64,000 bases of DNA from Phialophora verrucosa (lineage: Eukaryota > Ascomycota > Eurotiomycetes > Chaetothyriales > Herpotrichiellaceae): the NCBI GenBank assembly GCA_002099365.1, contig MSED01000003.1:2728001-2792000 (forward strand). Reading direction: 5' to 3'. Numbering within the stretch: position 1 is the first letter of the stretch; the number at the start of each line of letters is the position of its first letter. The notes under the pieces were generated by a model. It saw only the letters and a list, made by a program, of their open reading frames with translations. It was not told where the DNA came from and searched no databases. The translations under genes and the position numbers were made by a program. This document shows, piece after piece, positions 29,501 to 41,363 of the stretch.

Positions 29501-32500
29501 CCGACAAACTCTTCGACAACAGCTTCAACATCTCGGTGCTTAGAGGCTTTAAGACGACTACTCTGACGAGACGAAATCCGGACGCCAACGAAGTAACCAC
29601 CATCTGTCAGGTCGTTAGCTTTTGGAAAGGGACAGCCATAAAGGAGAACCTCACCGGTATTACTATTGAGCTCTTTCCTTGGCCCATCTGAAATTGGACG
29701 AAGCCATTCTCGTCCTTCATGATCTCTTGTGCCACGTCGATCTGGACTTTGCGAATGAGAATGTTGTTTTGTATCTCAAGCAAAAGCCAATCAGGCCATC
29801 GCTCGACAGACCATAATTTGTGGGCGTGATTCGCGAGCTCTCCCTGTATTGCGAATTGATCGTCTGTAGCCAAAGCGCGTTCCAAGCGTTGGAGGCGTTG
29901 GAGGCTCGTGATTTCGCGAGCGAAGGAAAGCAAAACTCTCAACCAAGGCGCAGGAACTCGCGGTCGATATGCCATCGAGAGAAGCTGAAGCAGAGTGAAT
30001 TCGGTGACTTTAGGCCAGATTCCGGATGTTAACAGACCCTGCTCGAAGTCATTTTCCGGTTGCAGAAGCTTGCGGATTCGACTGACGAAGTCCGTAAGGT
30101 AAGCCTGCACATCTCTAGCCTTTTCGATCAGGATTTGGCGATCAGGAACCGGCAAACGTGCTTCTAGAGCTGATGCGTTGCGGTTCATGGCCGCGATACT
30201 CTTGTCCAAATCAGTTGCGTACTGCTGATGCACCGCACTTTGACTACGAAGATCATCAACCATGTCCTGAAGTTCCTGAAGAGTATTCCGCGACTCCGAC
30301 TGCGCGTTTCCGCTAGGTAGCCCAGAGGTGGGTAACACGGCGAGAAGATCCTCATCCAAGTGACTGGATTTGCAGGCATCAAGTAATTCTTGGCCAACAG
30401 GTATATCATTCATGACATCAAGCAATGAGCGTGAAATGGCGCCATAGGAGCCTTGATGTGGCACAGTGAACCACAGACTGGTGCCGGGCGGGAGTGGGCC
30501 GTCAAATGAACTGTGGAAGCTTTTGAGAGCCTGTTCATATGTGTCGAAGTTGGACAGCATATCGTGGTTTCTGCGCCAAACTTTAAACTTGTCCTCCAGC
30601 TTTGACGTTAACTGAGATACCTGGTGAAAGCGAATGCTATCATCTGCTGGAAGCTGCAATGGTCCAGGCCAAGAAAGCACCACAATATCACAGATTCTTC
30701 GCGCTTCATCTTTCATATCGCGTTCGAATTCCCCTCGCTGAATTCTTTCCGATGCTGCTCGTTCACTCCTAGTTGCGCCAGAGTCTACACGTGGCTGGAA
30801 TACGGTCGCGCAACCCGAGAGAATTGTCATGACGTCTGCACGATCAACGTTGTGCCCTTGACTCAAATTATACGCATTGTGCTCCGGAGCCGGAAGCGAT
30901 CTCATCGAAGAAGAAACGGCGAATGCAAGAAGCGTTCTTAGCAGTGGAGCCCCCTGAGGATCACCGAATGCGAGCAGTGACAATAAGAAGGTAAGCCGGT
31001 GTTTCGAGGCCAAAGACGATCTGCAGAACCTGAACAGCTCAGGGAATTGACCGGCGACGCTACCATTGAGAAGTTTCGAGTACGACGTGATGCTGAGGTC
31101 TGTATGGAAACCGGTCAGTACCGTCCAAGCCTGAATTGTGCTCTTCAATGATGTATCGACATTGAACGCAGTCGGCCAAGCCGTGACAAGGCCCGCTAAC
31201 AGAGATGATTGTCGCCATCGTTCGGAACAATCTCTGTCTCGCGAGGCATAGTCCTGGTCGTCAACAACGACTTGGCAGGCACTTGTCAGTGGCGCAGGGT
31301 AAAGTTTGCTCGTGCGATGGTTCGATCTTTCCAACAAATCAAGATTCCCAGCATAGGAGAACAATCTGCCTTGACCGCCGAACAAGAAACCGGCCTTGCG
31401 ATTGTGAAGGACTATTTCTTCGACTGTGCCGTAGAAGACATCGCGCTGAGAAAGGATTGGCAGTGCAGGATTGAACTTGGCGGTTTGCATGACTTTCTTA
31501 TGGATCGGGTAAAATGACCTCACCGGGGACAGGTTGGCGATGTGCTCCAAAAGGCCATTCGTCCTGGCAGAGAAGGGTAATGTACTCCGGACAATACTGT
31601 CTGACAGGGCTAGCAGACTCTCCTCGACCCCGTTGCGGCCTGTTAAAGGATCTGGGTTTGGAAAGCTAGTCACCGCGTGGAGGTATGCTTTGTAGATATG
31701 CGAGTCGACATCTGAGCTTGCAAGCCTGCCCAGTCTCGAGTCAATCTGGTACTGCGAGAAGTCTAGGGATCTGCTCGCCGTGTCGAAGCCCACTTGTACA
31801 CTGACATGAGGACCGGCCACGGATACCACCACGTTTCCATGTGGGACCAGAAGATAACGCAAATCTGTTGTTACGCGCTTGCTGACAGCGCGTAGCACCA
31901 GTCTGGTTTTTAGCCCGACGAAGGTTCCAATAGCTTGGTTGCTATCGACCACAGCCGATAGTTCCTTGCACTCAATCTGCCCTGATGCTGTAATGACAAA
32001 GTTCAGATGATACCGAGGCAGCTTGACATGGACCTTAGAGTCTGTGGCGCTGGTGATGACAATGTGATGGTCGTGCTCAATAGTATTCAGAGCATCACAA
32101 ATGACTCTGCCCACCACACTGTCCTTATCAACCAGAAAGGACTGGTCAGTGCGCATGCAGGCCTGTTTTTTCGAGATAATGTCGGGATCAAGGACCCAAT
32201 CACAACCATGAGAAATCCACGGACGATCTCTGGGTCTGAAGAAAACATTTCCACTCTCCAAAGACATCCAAGGGTGTGTATTCTCGACGATGGAAGTAGG
32301 CAAATCTTTCAGAAATGTGTCAGGGAGAAGCGCCTCGTATGCCCCGTCTACACTCCGTGATCGGACGATTAGCTCCCCATCCTTCATGCCTAGATAGACA
32401 CGGTGGCCATGTAGAGGATTCCTCAGCTGGTATTCCATGCCGTCCTCATCGATAGCGAACACGTCGAGATCCAGCTGGCCAAATAGTGAGCGGTACAGAG

Positions 32501-33116
32501 GAGCACTTTTGTACTGAGATGGAAGTCGACCGAGTGGTCGTCCAGAGACCAACAAGGCTCCGCTGATGACATTGAAGTGTACGGTTGCCGAGGAAGCCCT
32601 GTTGACGATCCAAGAGGTATCATATTTATGTACCAACTGCCATCTGGCCGTGAATACCGCAGCTGGCCAAAACCGGGCGATAGCTTCGGAAATTGCCGAG
32701 GAGTAGCAAGAGAGACGCTCTACCAGAAGCTTCTCCATGCATCTCGCATGGTAGTCATCATTGAGAACATCTTGCTGGAGTTTTTTTGTCTCGCTCGCAG
32801 GAATTTGATCCCGATGTCCACGCAAATAAATTGCAGCCTCGACATAGTCAGCAACAGCAGGGCAGGAATAGCACATTGGTTCAAGAAGTTCATCGTCAAG
32901 AAAGTATGTGTAGCGCACTAGCATACAACACTTCATAATGTGTTTCGATAGCTCGATCAGGGTGTCTCCATCGGCAGAAGCGATCCTCTGCTGGACGTGG
33001 AGTTCGCTGACCTTGCGAACCCACTCAAGACCAATCCGTCGGACTTGCAAGACGAGATTCCTGCATTGACCCAAGATCTCTGTGCCAGCAGTCTCTAGAG
33101 GGACCAGCGACAGGAG

Positions 33117-33126
33117 TTTGATTTGA
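33117..33126. repeat. 5-bp tandem duplication causing frameshift
   Basis: TTTGA TTTGA on the plus strand. With both copies the frame runs to a TAG 33 bp further on; with one copy, the family-like continuation ...VILGIKLLSLVPLE is in frame through to the next 1,000+ codons. Confidence 0.85.
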
Positions 33127-35882
33127 TTCCGAGTATGACTTGTGCGGCTGTGCTTTGCTTCCAGTTTGCCTCAATGCGCGCAAGGGCGGCTTGAAGAGCA
33201 CCCACAAGCGACTGACAATACGATTTGTTCGCAAAGTCGACTTGGCTTTCTCTTAGGTGGCGAGCGTTGATCGACCCAGGCTTGCCAGCTTGAGAAGTTG
33301 CATACAAGAAAATCAGGGCAGTCGTCGGAGAGTTTAAATCAATCTCAGGAGACATGATTGCCGTCAAAACATTCATTGACTGGAGTCGCGCGCCAGCCCT
33401 GAGTGAGCCACATTGATCGTGCTCTTGGATGCTCATCTCTGTTGGGCATTTTGAGCGATCAGCGATGACGGAGTTCTGAGTATGCTGTGTGCGATTGACA
33501 TATGATTTCATGTGATCACATAAGAGAGCGAAAGTGTTCGGTTCGAAGTAGGGCTGTAGGGTTGGTGTCCTACTCAGCTCCGACAACCACAATTTCTCTC
33601 GTCTGTCATACATCCGAAACGCCATACCGTTTCCGACACACATCTTGGACATGTCTAGGCAGGCTCTGAATTTTTCCGTGAAGTAGTGGGCTCTGTGAGT
33701 AGGCTTCAAGGGCGAGGCAAGTGTGATGCGTCGCTCTGCGTGCTGGACATGGTTCACCAATGGTTGATATGAAAGCAGGACCTGCTCTGGCGTCTTACCC
33801 CCAAGAAAGTCCCTTCGACTGACGTCTCGTATAAAGAACCAGGTGGCGTCCCTCCAATGCGTTATCGCTGCAGGTGCCTGGAGTTCAAAAATGACAGCTT
33901 TGGCGTCGACTTCATTTTCTGGTAGTGGCCATTCGTACTTCGAAATCTTGAGATTGTCTGCTTCTCGCTCCTTGCTGCATTTGGTACAGTCTTTGCTGTG
34001 TACCACTGTGCCAGCTCGTCTGCCCCAGGAGAGCGTAAATTCCTCATGTTCTTCTGTAGCAGCTTCTGCTAGCAAGCTATCATACTGTGCCTTCATTCTT
34101 AGCCATTCTTGCTCCTTAGCCAACTTCTTAGCTTTGGCGCTTGTTTCAATAGTGTCATGCAGGTTTTTCAACTTCTGTGAATTGTCATATGATTTGGTGG
34201 CAAAGCTGTTTGTCGAAGGATTACTGAAGAGTGACGGATTAGTAGGTTCGCACTTTGCCTCGCGACCTCTGATGTACTGCTCGATTCGAGACAGTCGTTC
34301 CAGATCGGCCTTCTGAGTGAGCAGAACAGTTTCGAGCAGGGTATCTGGTATCCCTGGCGGGTACGCCGTGAGCAGCGGCTGAAGGACGGAGGCGATGACA
34401 TCGAGTGCGATCCACAATTCCAAGATGGTCAGACACATGATCGATATCCTTATCGGGTTTGAGCGGTATTTACCTTCTGCAATTTCAAAGTATTTCTTCA
34501 TCAAGCTTGCAAGAAGACCGCATGAGGCCTCATCGCTACGATTATGAGTAGTCCATGTCTCGAGGTTTGAAGCGACCCAGTCCTCGAAACGGACGAGACC
34601 GAGAAGGAAATCTCCATAACCATAGAAAACTTCCATTGGCGGTAGTTGATCGCTTGTGAGGGCGACTCTGGCGCAAGCGCTGGGTTTAAATTTGGGAACA
34701 ACTTGAGTAGAACGTGTTCGGGCACGATTCCAGACTCTCTGCAGGGTGGGACGACAGTCCTTGAGGAATAATTGATCGGAAAGATCTGTAAGAGGGACCA
34801 CCGGTATGTTGATATTGTCTCTTGCGATCGCAGCCTTCCATTGCAAGTCGAGTATGGTGTCTATGCTTTTGATCGCCTCCGTCACCTTAGCTTGCACGAA
34901 GGGATGTATCTGGCCTCCAATCTTCACATTGCGCCGAGATAATTTGTTCCGCAGGCATTGCTGAATGTCCGGTGACGATTTAGTAACTGAGATCCGCGTC
35001 GCTAACCGTGACAGCAAAAACAGCATGAAGTTCTTGTAACTCGGTTCGTCGTCATCGAGCTGTGAATTGCGTAAGCAGAGCTGTATGGAGATTCGAGCAG
35101 ACAGCCAGACTCCTGAACGCCTCCATGGGTTGTCAGTTTTCTGCCAGCAAACATCATCGTGAACCCGTTTTGATATTGTAGGACTGTCGTTAGACCCTCC
35201 CTGACTCGCCAGAACGGATCCGAAAAGCCACTCGGTAACAAATCGAGGGTGGGCTGCCTCTCGAGCTTCATTAAACTCTGTTCCAGCTTTGCGGGACTTT
35301 TCCATAGCTAGCGTCAGTTCTTCGTTTGAGAGCGTCCAGATTGCAGTTGCTAATTCTTCCACGAAAGGCTCGTCACGAAGCGTTTCCCGAGAGAGTGCCA
35401 CAGCTCTTGCTGGGAAATGCCGCCGCAGGGCATCTTTAGCAGCCAACACGGAGTCTGTTATGGCGAGCACTTCCCAACACTCAAAGACGACGCTTGTTGA
35501 GGTATTACGAACGAGTATGGAGGCATTTTGAGCTTTGAGGTAGAAGAGAATGACATCTGGGTCAGGGGCTCAGCTCGGGTTCTCTCTGCAGGGGAGATAA
35601 CTTACCGTCTTCATTCATAGCTCGAAGAGTCTTAGACAAATTAGAGATGCACGCTCCGCCTTTGGCATAAGTCTCAACCCAACTCGGCATCGATCGCGAC
35701 ATCTGACGCCAAACGAGACTCTCCGTTGTGGCTTGCGGGAGGAGTCTTGCGTACTCTGATGCGGCTCTTGACATTTCTTCAAGGAGGTCGTCGGCGCCCA
35801 ACTCGCGGTGATCAGAATGGGGAAGATTCGGTGGCAGAAAGACATGTTCAAAGATGAAGTCTGCGATTTTTGGCTTCATCAT

Positions 35883-37257
35883 TGACCTTGTGTTGGCTGA
35901 GGGATCTGTAGCGGGATGCTACAATCCTCAACTCAATTGTAGCTCTAAGACCAGACCAAGCAGGTGAGTTGTCGGTAAAGGGGCGGAAGCTTGGTGAAAA
36001 GGCCCTTGACGAGGCGTAGCAATGAAGAGCTGCGTAGTGGAAGAGGAAAGGCCATGAGATTGTGATGAAGATTCACGTCAACAAAACAGACCTTTGCAGC
36101 GCCGCAAAGTGAAGGACTTGGCGGTGTGAGGCAGAATAGCAACCACCCTCACTGCCTTGAGAGCACTTCCTCCATTTGCCGTTGCATTTTGCCAAACGTG
36201 ATTGACGGCAACAAAGACAGCGCTGTGATTGCGTCGAACACTCCCGGAGATGGAAAAGGATCACGGTCTCTTGGTTTGAGACAAGACATATCATCCAAGT
36301 CATCGCCTTGCCACGCTGCATATATAAACGGACGTTACACATCCTTTTCTGCCCGTGCCATCATGAGAGACGCAAGAGGTCTTAAGCTTTCACTTGCAGA
36401 TATTCTCGGTTTCTGCATCGCCTCTTGCGGATAAGGTGGATAGGGCCAATGGAAGATACGGCCTCGAACCTTTGGCTTACCGACCTCGCGTCCCCCGTCG
36501 GCACCCTGTCGTGGACAGCACACATGTCAGTCCTCTAATCGTCAAAGGACTCCTCCTGGATGAGACGCTTATTGCGCGCAGTCGTACGATATCGTGCCAA
36601 GGAGGCAGCCAAATTGATCACATGCATCTTGTCGAAAATCCGGCATAAGACCTATGCTTTCGATGCCCTCGAGTAGAAAATTCCGACTCAGTACTTCCAA
36701 GTCATCAAGTCGCGCGAAGTATTAATATCAGCGTGAAATGAATTCTGGCAAGTTGACGTCTTGGGCCTTTAGCGCCTTGGCACACGAATCTCCCTTCGCA
36801 TACGGAATACAGTGGCTAAATACGAGCGCCATACTGTGTACGAAGATAGGCCGAGATGTAGACACTCTGCTCCCTACAGAGTGGTACGTGAATGAGAATG
36901 CAAATCCCATGCAATAACAGCTCACGAACAAGAAATGGGAGGGTAATGGGAGCGCAGCGGATCATCGGAGAGGATACAGAGTACTCTGGGTGAGATTGCA
37001 GTCTAACGGATGGTAATACGCAATCAACTCAGAGAGGCTATGTTGTGCGAATGGACCCTCTGCTAGGGCGTAGGTACAGTATCCATCCCTAGAAGGCGTG
37101 CAAATCTGCAGCGAATCCTGTGGCGAGCACGAGGGCATTGGTGTCTTAATGTAAACAACAGTGCTGGCGTCGTCTGTGGCTGAGGGACCTGCGAATTGAC
37201 CAGGGTATGTGTGTAAGACGCATATTGAGATACGTGGAGCATATCTCTACACTGCAT
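35883..37257. other. Intergenic upstream of giant ATPase gene
   Basis: About 1.4 kb to the polymerase stop codon. Short open frames on both strands have no family features. A TATA-like TATATAAA occurs near 36320. Nothing else supported. Confidence 0.45.
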
Positions 37258-39091
37258 CTAACTGCCCAATTCATGAAATCTGCGATGGGCACTGAATGCG
37301 TAGGCCGGCATTATGCTTTCACAGAACTCGCACCGTTCCCAGGCTTCGCGGTCACTTTCTTCAGTATCCCACCCGTCAGCCACAAGCACTTCGTCCTCCA
37401 CATCAGACAGTACCTGTTCAGGTGACTTTTCAACCACGACGTCCGTGGTAGAGGTTGCATGGCTGTCGACACCGTCCGGCTCAACCGTGATTCTAAAGTC
37501 TTTCAGCACTTCGTCCTGCCGCCGGAACATCTTCCCGATATCACGGCCTGCGCTGTCTTTGCTTTCAGCCGCAGTCTCTGCCATGTTCGTTGCGGCGATA
37601 TTGATCAAGCTCAAATTCCAGCCAGCCTTCTCGTGATGGAGTTTTCGAAACATTGGCACCAACGCTTCCTCGACCAATCTGTTGGCTAGAATGGAGGTTG
37701 GCTCGTGGAGGTTGAAAACATAGTTAGGCATAGGTGCTGAGCGAGAGATGCGGTTGAACGCCCTGGCTCGCAGGCCATCTGGACTCGGCGGAGGGCGGGG
37801 TCTGGTTGACAATCGTAAAGTACGGGGATGAGCCATCCAACGACGGCGGAGGTCCATGCCTTGTCCGTCTTTGCCTTCGCCTTCGTCTTCATCTTCGAGG
37901 AGGTCCATTTGCATGCGCCGAATAAGGCGTTCACCGAGCAGTTGCAACTGCTTCTTGACCTCGTCGAAGGTGCGCAAGTACCTCGGATATGAATCCTCCT
38001 GACTGATTTGAGACGGAACACGCTTCGCCTTGCCGACCTCTGTGTCATCGACGCCGTGTATGAGCTTCCAGATCTTTCCACCAATCCCTTTTGGGGAGCC
38101 CGTTGCACTTAGTATCTCTTCCAGGAGTTCAGGTCCCATCCCGGGATACGAGCGAACATCGAGTACGGTAACGGATTCCTTCGTTTGTCCGTACACCCAA
38201 CCGTCACGAGGAGCTGCGTCTGAACCAAGGATGTAACCACGGATTTTATGGGCCAGCTTGAATCCGACTCCGGGTATCTTGCCAATCTCATGCGCATCAA
38301 GGAATTGAGTCACTGTTGCCTCAGGGCTCCCCACCGGAAGGTAAGGCGGTATGATGGTTGTTTGGTTTTTGGGCTTGTTCACATTGCCGACCAACTTCGA
38401 CAATAGTTTGTTCGTAGCGACCCCAACAGTGGCAGTGTACCCTAACCGGGACTCCAGTTCGTGACGGAGGTGCCGGGCCAGATGACTTCCAAGCACCAGC
38501 CGTAGCCGGAGTTCCTCGTCCCGCTCTGAGAGCTGGAGGGCGCCGTCCGAGGGATAGGTAGGTCCGAAAAAACTCGATGCGTCGTACTCGAAGCCAATGG
38601 TCGGATCATCCTTGTTTAGGCAAAAGAAGGAGGGAGCGAGACCGTGGCGATTGAGCAAGCCCATATTGTAGTCAACCATGTCGCTGCAATCTAGCCTGCA
38701 AGTCTATTCAGCATAATGCAAGATATTTGGGCATGTGCGCGTACCAGACTTCGTCGAAGCCCAGTCGTTCTGCTCTCCCGCTCCATATGGACTCCCGCAG
38801 GAAGTTGTACAGCACCTTGGAGGCGTCACGAAACCGCGTCAGATCCTCGCCTAGGACGATGACAACTTCCGGACAGACTTTCTTGGCTTCGGTGATGAGC
38901 TGCAGCTTCCGGAGGCCTCGTCGCCGCGCTTCATAGTTACATGTCACGACGATCTGTTTTTGCTGGATGGCCAGCGGCACCGACTTCAGCGCGGGGTTCT
39001 CATTCTCGACGACTGACGCGTAGAAGCAGTCGTAGTCGAAGTGGATTATGAGGCGCTCGTCATTTCGCTGCAGACCCCGGGCTCTCTGCAT
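37258..39091 (-). CDS. Y-family DNA polymerase, Pol-iota type, with C-terminal UBZ finger
   Basis: Translesion polymerase. Exons 39091-38745 and 38695-37258 (intron GTACGC..TTGCAG) give 594 aa. The palm starts LIIHFDYDCFYASVVENENPAL, with metal ligand Asp19. The finger block QQKQIVVTCNYEARRRG and VLGEDLTRFRDASKVL are Pol-iota style (Pol eta would have a QW..AVNYAAR block). The second carboxylate pair is in LGFDEVWLDCS (Asp113/Glu114). The palm/thumb continues with TVGVATNKLLSKLVGNVNKP and the HhH region IGKIPGVGFKLAHKI. A Pro/Arg-rich little-finger region follows. The last 24 residues hold C571-x2-C574-x11-H586-x3-H590, the spacing of the Pol-eta UBZ3 ubiquitin-binding finger, fitting recruitment to ubiquitinated PCNA. 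It shares a 247-bp promoter with mgs1. Confidence 0.92.
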
Positions 39092-39338
39092 ATCAACAGG
39101 ACCATGGTGGTCTGTATAGTCTGGAGGAATGATTCTTGGTGAAGATGATGACCAGGAAGAAGCATGGTAGACTCGGTCGGATGCTCAGCCTCGTCGCGGG
39201 CGGGGATTTCACTCAACGCGCGCGACGCGCCTCGACTGGGATTCACGGATTCACGATTTCTCCTAACATTTGTATTGGCGTTGTCCTGCTCTCTTGCTGC
39301 CACCGATCGCACAGCCTGGGCCGAGCTATGCAGTGCCA
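39092..39338. promoter_or_regulatory. Bidirectional promoter between Pol-iota-like gene and mgs1
   Basis: Only 247 bp separate the two divergent start codons, so both promoters must lie here or overlap. No clear TATA box is visible in either direction. Confidence 0.75.
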
Positions 39339-40997
39339 ATGATGGTCGCGTGCCCCATCTGCGGCAAGTCTGTCAAACAAGCAACCATCAATGACCACAT
39401 CGACTCCAATTGCACCGAATACATCGAGCAGGAAACCAATGCATCGACTCCGAGCGCCACGAAATCCTTCAAGACACCAGCCGCCAAACAGCGCGATGCG
39501 TATTCCTTCTTCTCATCTAGCCAGCCTCTCCCTTCACCCATTGAACCTAAACCGACGGCGGTGAAGCGGTCGTTTGAATCTTTCTCCTCGACGCAGTCCA
39601 AAGATGAGGGCTCACCAGCTAACCGCCATATAACGTCGATCCAGAATGGCACGGCCGACGGCCAAGCAGCACCGGTCAAGAAGCCCAAACCAAATGCCTT
39701 CGAAAAGGTAGCACCTCTCGCTGAACGCATGCGGCCGAGGACACTCGACGATGTGTGTGGACAAGATCTCGTGGGCCCGAACGGGGTGCTGAGAGGCCTT
39801 ATCGAACAAGACCGTGTACCTAGCATGGTGCTCTGGGGCGGTGCTGGGACAGGGAAGACGACCATCGCCCGAGTCATCGCACACATGGTGGGAAGCCGTT
39901 TCGTCGAGATCAACTCGACGAGTTCGGGCGTGGCGGAGTGCAAGAAGATCTTCGCCGAAGCGAAGAGCGAACTGGCCCTGAGCGGTAGAAAGACCATCAT
40001 ATTCTGTGACGAGATACACCGGTTCAGCAAGAGCCAGCAGGACATCTTCCTGGGTCCCGTCGAGGCAGGGCACGTCACGCTCATTGGCGCCACAACGGAG
40101 AATCCCAGTTTCAAAGTCCAGAATGCCCTGCTGTCGCGATGTCGCACATTCACCCTACAAAAGCTGACGGACGAGCATATCTGCACCATCCTGAACCGCG
40201 CGCTCGAATCTCAACGAGACAATTACAACCCTTCCGAGCTAGTGAATGACGAGCTGATCAAGTACCTCGCCGCCTTCGCGGACGGTGACGCCCGTACCGC
40301 CCTCAACCTCCTCGAACTAGCCATGGACCTCTCCACGCGGCCGAACATGACCATCGAAACCCTGAAACAGTCCCTCACAAAGACGCTGGTCTACGACCGT
40401 GCAGGGGACCAGCACTACGACACCATCTCGGCGTTCCACAAATCAGTACGCGGCTCCGACCCAGATGCGGCGCTGTACTACCTCGCGCGGATGCTGCAAA
40501 GTGGTGAGGACCCGCTCTACATAGCCAGGCGAATGATTGTGGTTGCCTCGGAAGACGTTGGACTGGCGGATAACAGCTTGCTCCCACTCGCAACGGCTGC
40601 GTACACGGCCTGCGAAAAGATCGGGATGCCGGAATGCAGGATCAACCTTGCACACGTCACCGTCGCTCTATGTTTCGCACAGAAATCGACCAGAGCGTAC
40701 AGAGGCTTGGCCAATGTCATGGATGCATTGCAAGAACCAGGCGTGGCGGGGTTACCTGTCCCGATCCATTTGAGGAATGCGCCGACGAGACTGATGAAGG
40801 AATTGGGCTACGGCTCAGAGTACAAATACAATCCGGATTATGTGGATGGCAGGGTCAAGCAGGAGTATATGCCTGCGGCGTTGAGAGGAAGGAAGTTCCT
40901 TGAGGACCGGGACTTGGGCGACAAGGTGGATGAAGATGTCGAAGAGGAGACGAAGCGAGAGAATGGAGATGGAGCTGTCAGAAAGGAGAACGGTTGA
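39339..40997 (+). CDS. mgs1: Mgs1/WRNIP1-type AAA+ ATPase with UBZ4 finger
   Basis: Replication-fork maintenance ATPase; yeast Mgs1 binds ubiquitinated PCNA and affects Pol delta, and human WRNIP1 also binds Rad18. Intronless, 552 aa from ATG 39339 (a second ATG follows at once). Residues 5-25 form a UBZ4 finger (CPICGKSVKQATINDHIDSN then C). A disordered linker with a PIP-like stretch (QRDAYSFF) follows. The AAA+ module starts PLAERMRPRTLDDVCGQD. Walker A is GGAGTGKTT near 167-175, Walker B IIFCDEIHRF near 220, sensor 1 LIGATTENPSF, arginine finger ALLSRCRTF. The MgsA-type C-terminal oligomerisation region follows (FHKSVRGSDPDAALYYLARML, RMIVVASEDVGLAD, YKYNPDYVDG). The acidic Lys/Glu tail is unremarkable. 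Divergent partner of a UBZ-bearing translesion polymerase. Confidence 0.97.
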   Translation: MMVACPICGKSVKQATINDHIDSNCTEYIEQETNASTPSATKSFKTPAAKQRDAYSFFSSSQPLPSPIEPKPTAVKRSFESFSSTQSKDEGSPANRHITSIQNGTADGQAAPVKKPKPNAFEKVAPLAERMRPRTLDDVCGQDLVGPNGVLRGLIEQDRVPSMVLWGGAGTGKTTIARVIAHMVGSRFVEINSTSSGVAECKKIFAEAKSELALSGRKTIIFCDEIHRFSKSQQDIFLGPVEAGHVTLIGATTENPSFKVQNALLSRCRTFTLQKLTDEHICTILNRALESQRDNYNPSELVNDELIKYLAAFADGDARTALNLLELAMDLSTRPNMTIETLKQSLTKTLVYDRAGDQHYDTISAFHKSVRGSDPDAALYYLARMLQSGEDPLYIARRMIVVASEDVGLADNSLLPLATAAYTACEKIGMPECRINLAHVTVALCFAQKSTRAYRGLANVMDALQEPGVAGLPVPIHLRNAPTRLMKELGYGSEYKYNPDYVDGRVKQEYMPAALRGRKFLEDRDLGDKVDEDVEEETKRENGDGAVRKENG

Positions 40998-41363
40998 AGA
41001 AGGGCAGAAGAAGTGCATTGGATATGCTCATGATGCTCGTCGTGCTCCTCGGCTCATCCCCTGCCCTGGAAATCCCCGCACTCGCTTATGCTTTTGCTCC
41101 CGACCTTTTTTCCGACGCATTTACCTGTTTCTCCCCTCAAGAGCCGCGACGTGCCTGATCTACGAGTGACAATGGCTTTCGAGCATCCGGGGAAATGACG
41201 ACCTTGATGATCTTTACCCTTCACGCTATTACCATCTGTCGGTCGTTGTAACGTCGCGCTGCACGCCACTGACGATGGCTCTCAAGCAGGATGAGTATAT
41301 AATGGTGCTAGAGGAATCCAAGTACTCGTAAGTCCACTCTCCAGCTTCCGTTCGACTTTCGCA
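40998..41363. other. Intergenic between mgs1 and GH130 gene
   Basis: 366 bp, tandem orientation. Holds the TATATAA box of the downstream gene (41296-41302). Nothing else seen. Confidence 0.5.
41296..41302 (+). promoter_or_regulatory. TATA box for GH130 gene
   Basis: TATATAA at 62 bp upstream of the ATG, the usual fungal placement. Confidence 0.5.

Larger units (their letters stand above)
26433..35882 (-). pseudogene. Giant DUF6606/DUF3638/DUF3645 SecA-like ATPase, frameshifted
   Basis: Exons 35882-35606, 35556-29655 and 29603-26433, with introns GTAAGT..CCCAG and GTGAGG..CTGACAG. The N-terminus (IFEHVFLPPNLPHSD) is the DUF6606 start. The core is the DUF3638 block: P-loop FQMGQGKSSIVIP near residue 2046; DILDESDEI, a DExD-type Walker B, near 2174; LLDEWHTRGTDFNLP, a SecA-like motif V, near 2618; and LVQACMRMRKL, motif VI-like, near 2650. 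So both halves of a helicase/translocase motor are present. The tail is six EETGED repeats. These proteins are often labelled ubiquitinyl hydrolase by transfer, without clear basis; the function is unknown. One defect: TTTGA occurs twice in tandem (33117-33126), shifting the frame after about residue 902 and ending translation at residue 912, before the motor. Counting one copy only, the exons total 9,345 nt, exactly 3,115 codons. Everything else is open, so the loss is recent, strain-specific or a sequence error. Confidence 0.85.

Noticed and set aside
33095..33126. An intron to explain the frame change in the giant ATPase
   Set aside because: The only GT donors near the break give introns of 45-60 nt that either miss frame or remove the well-aligned stretch KLLSLVPLE; the 5-bp duplication explains frame and alignment exactly.
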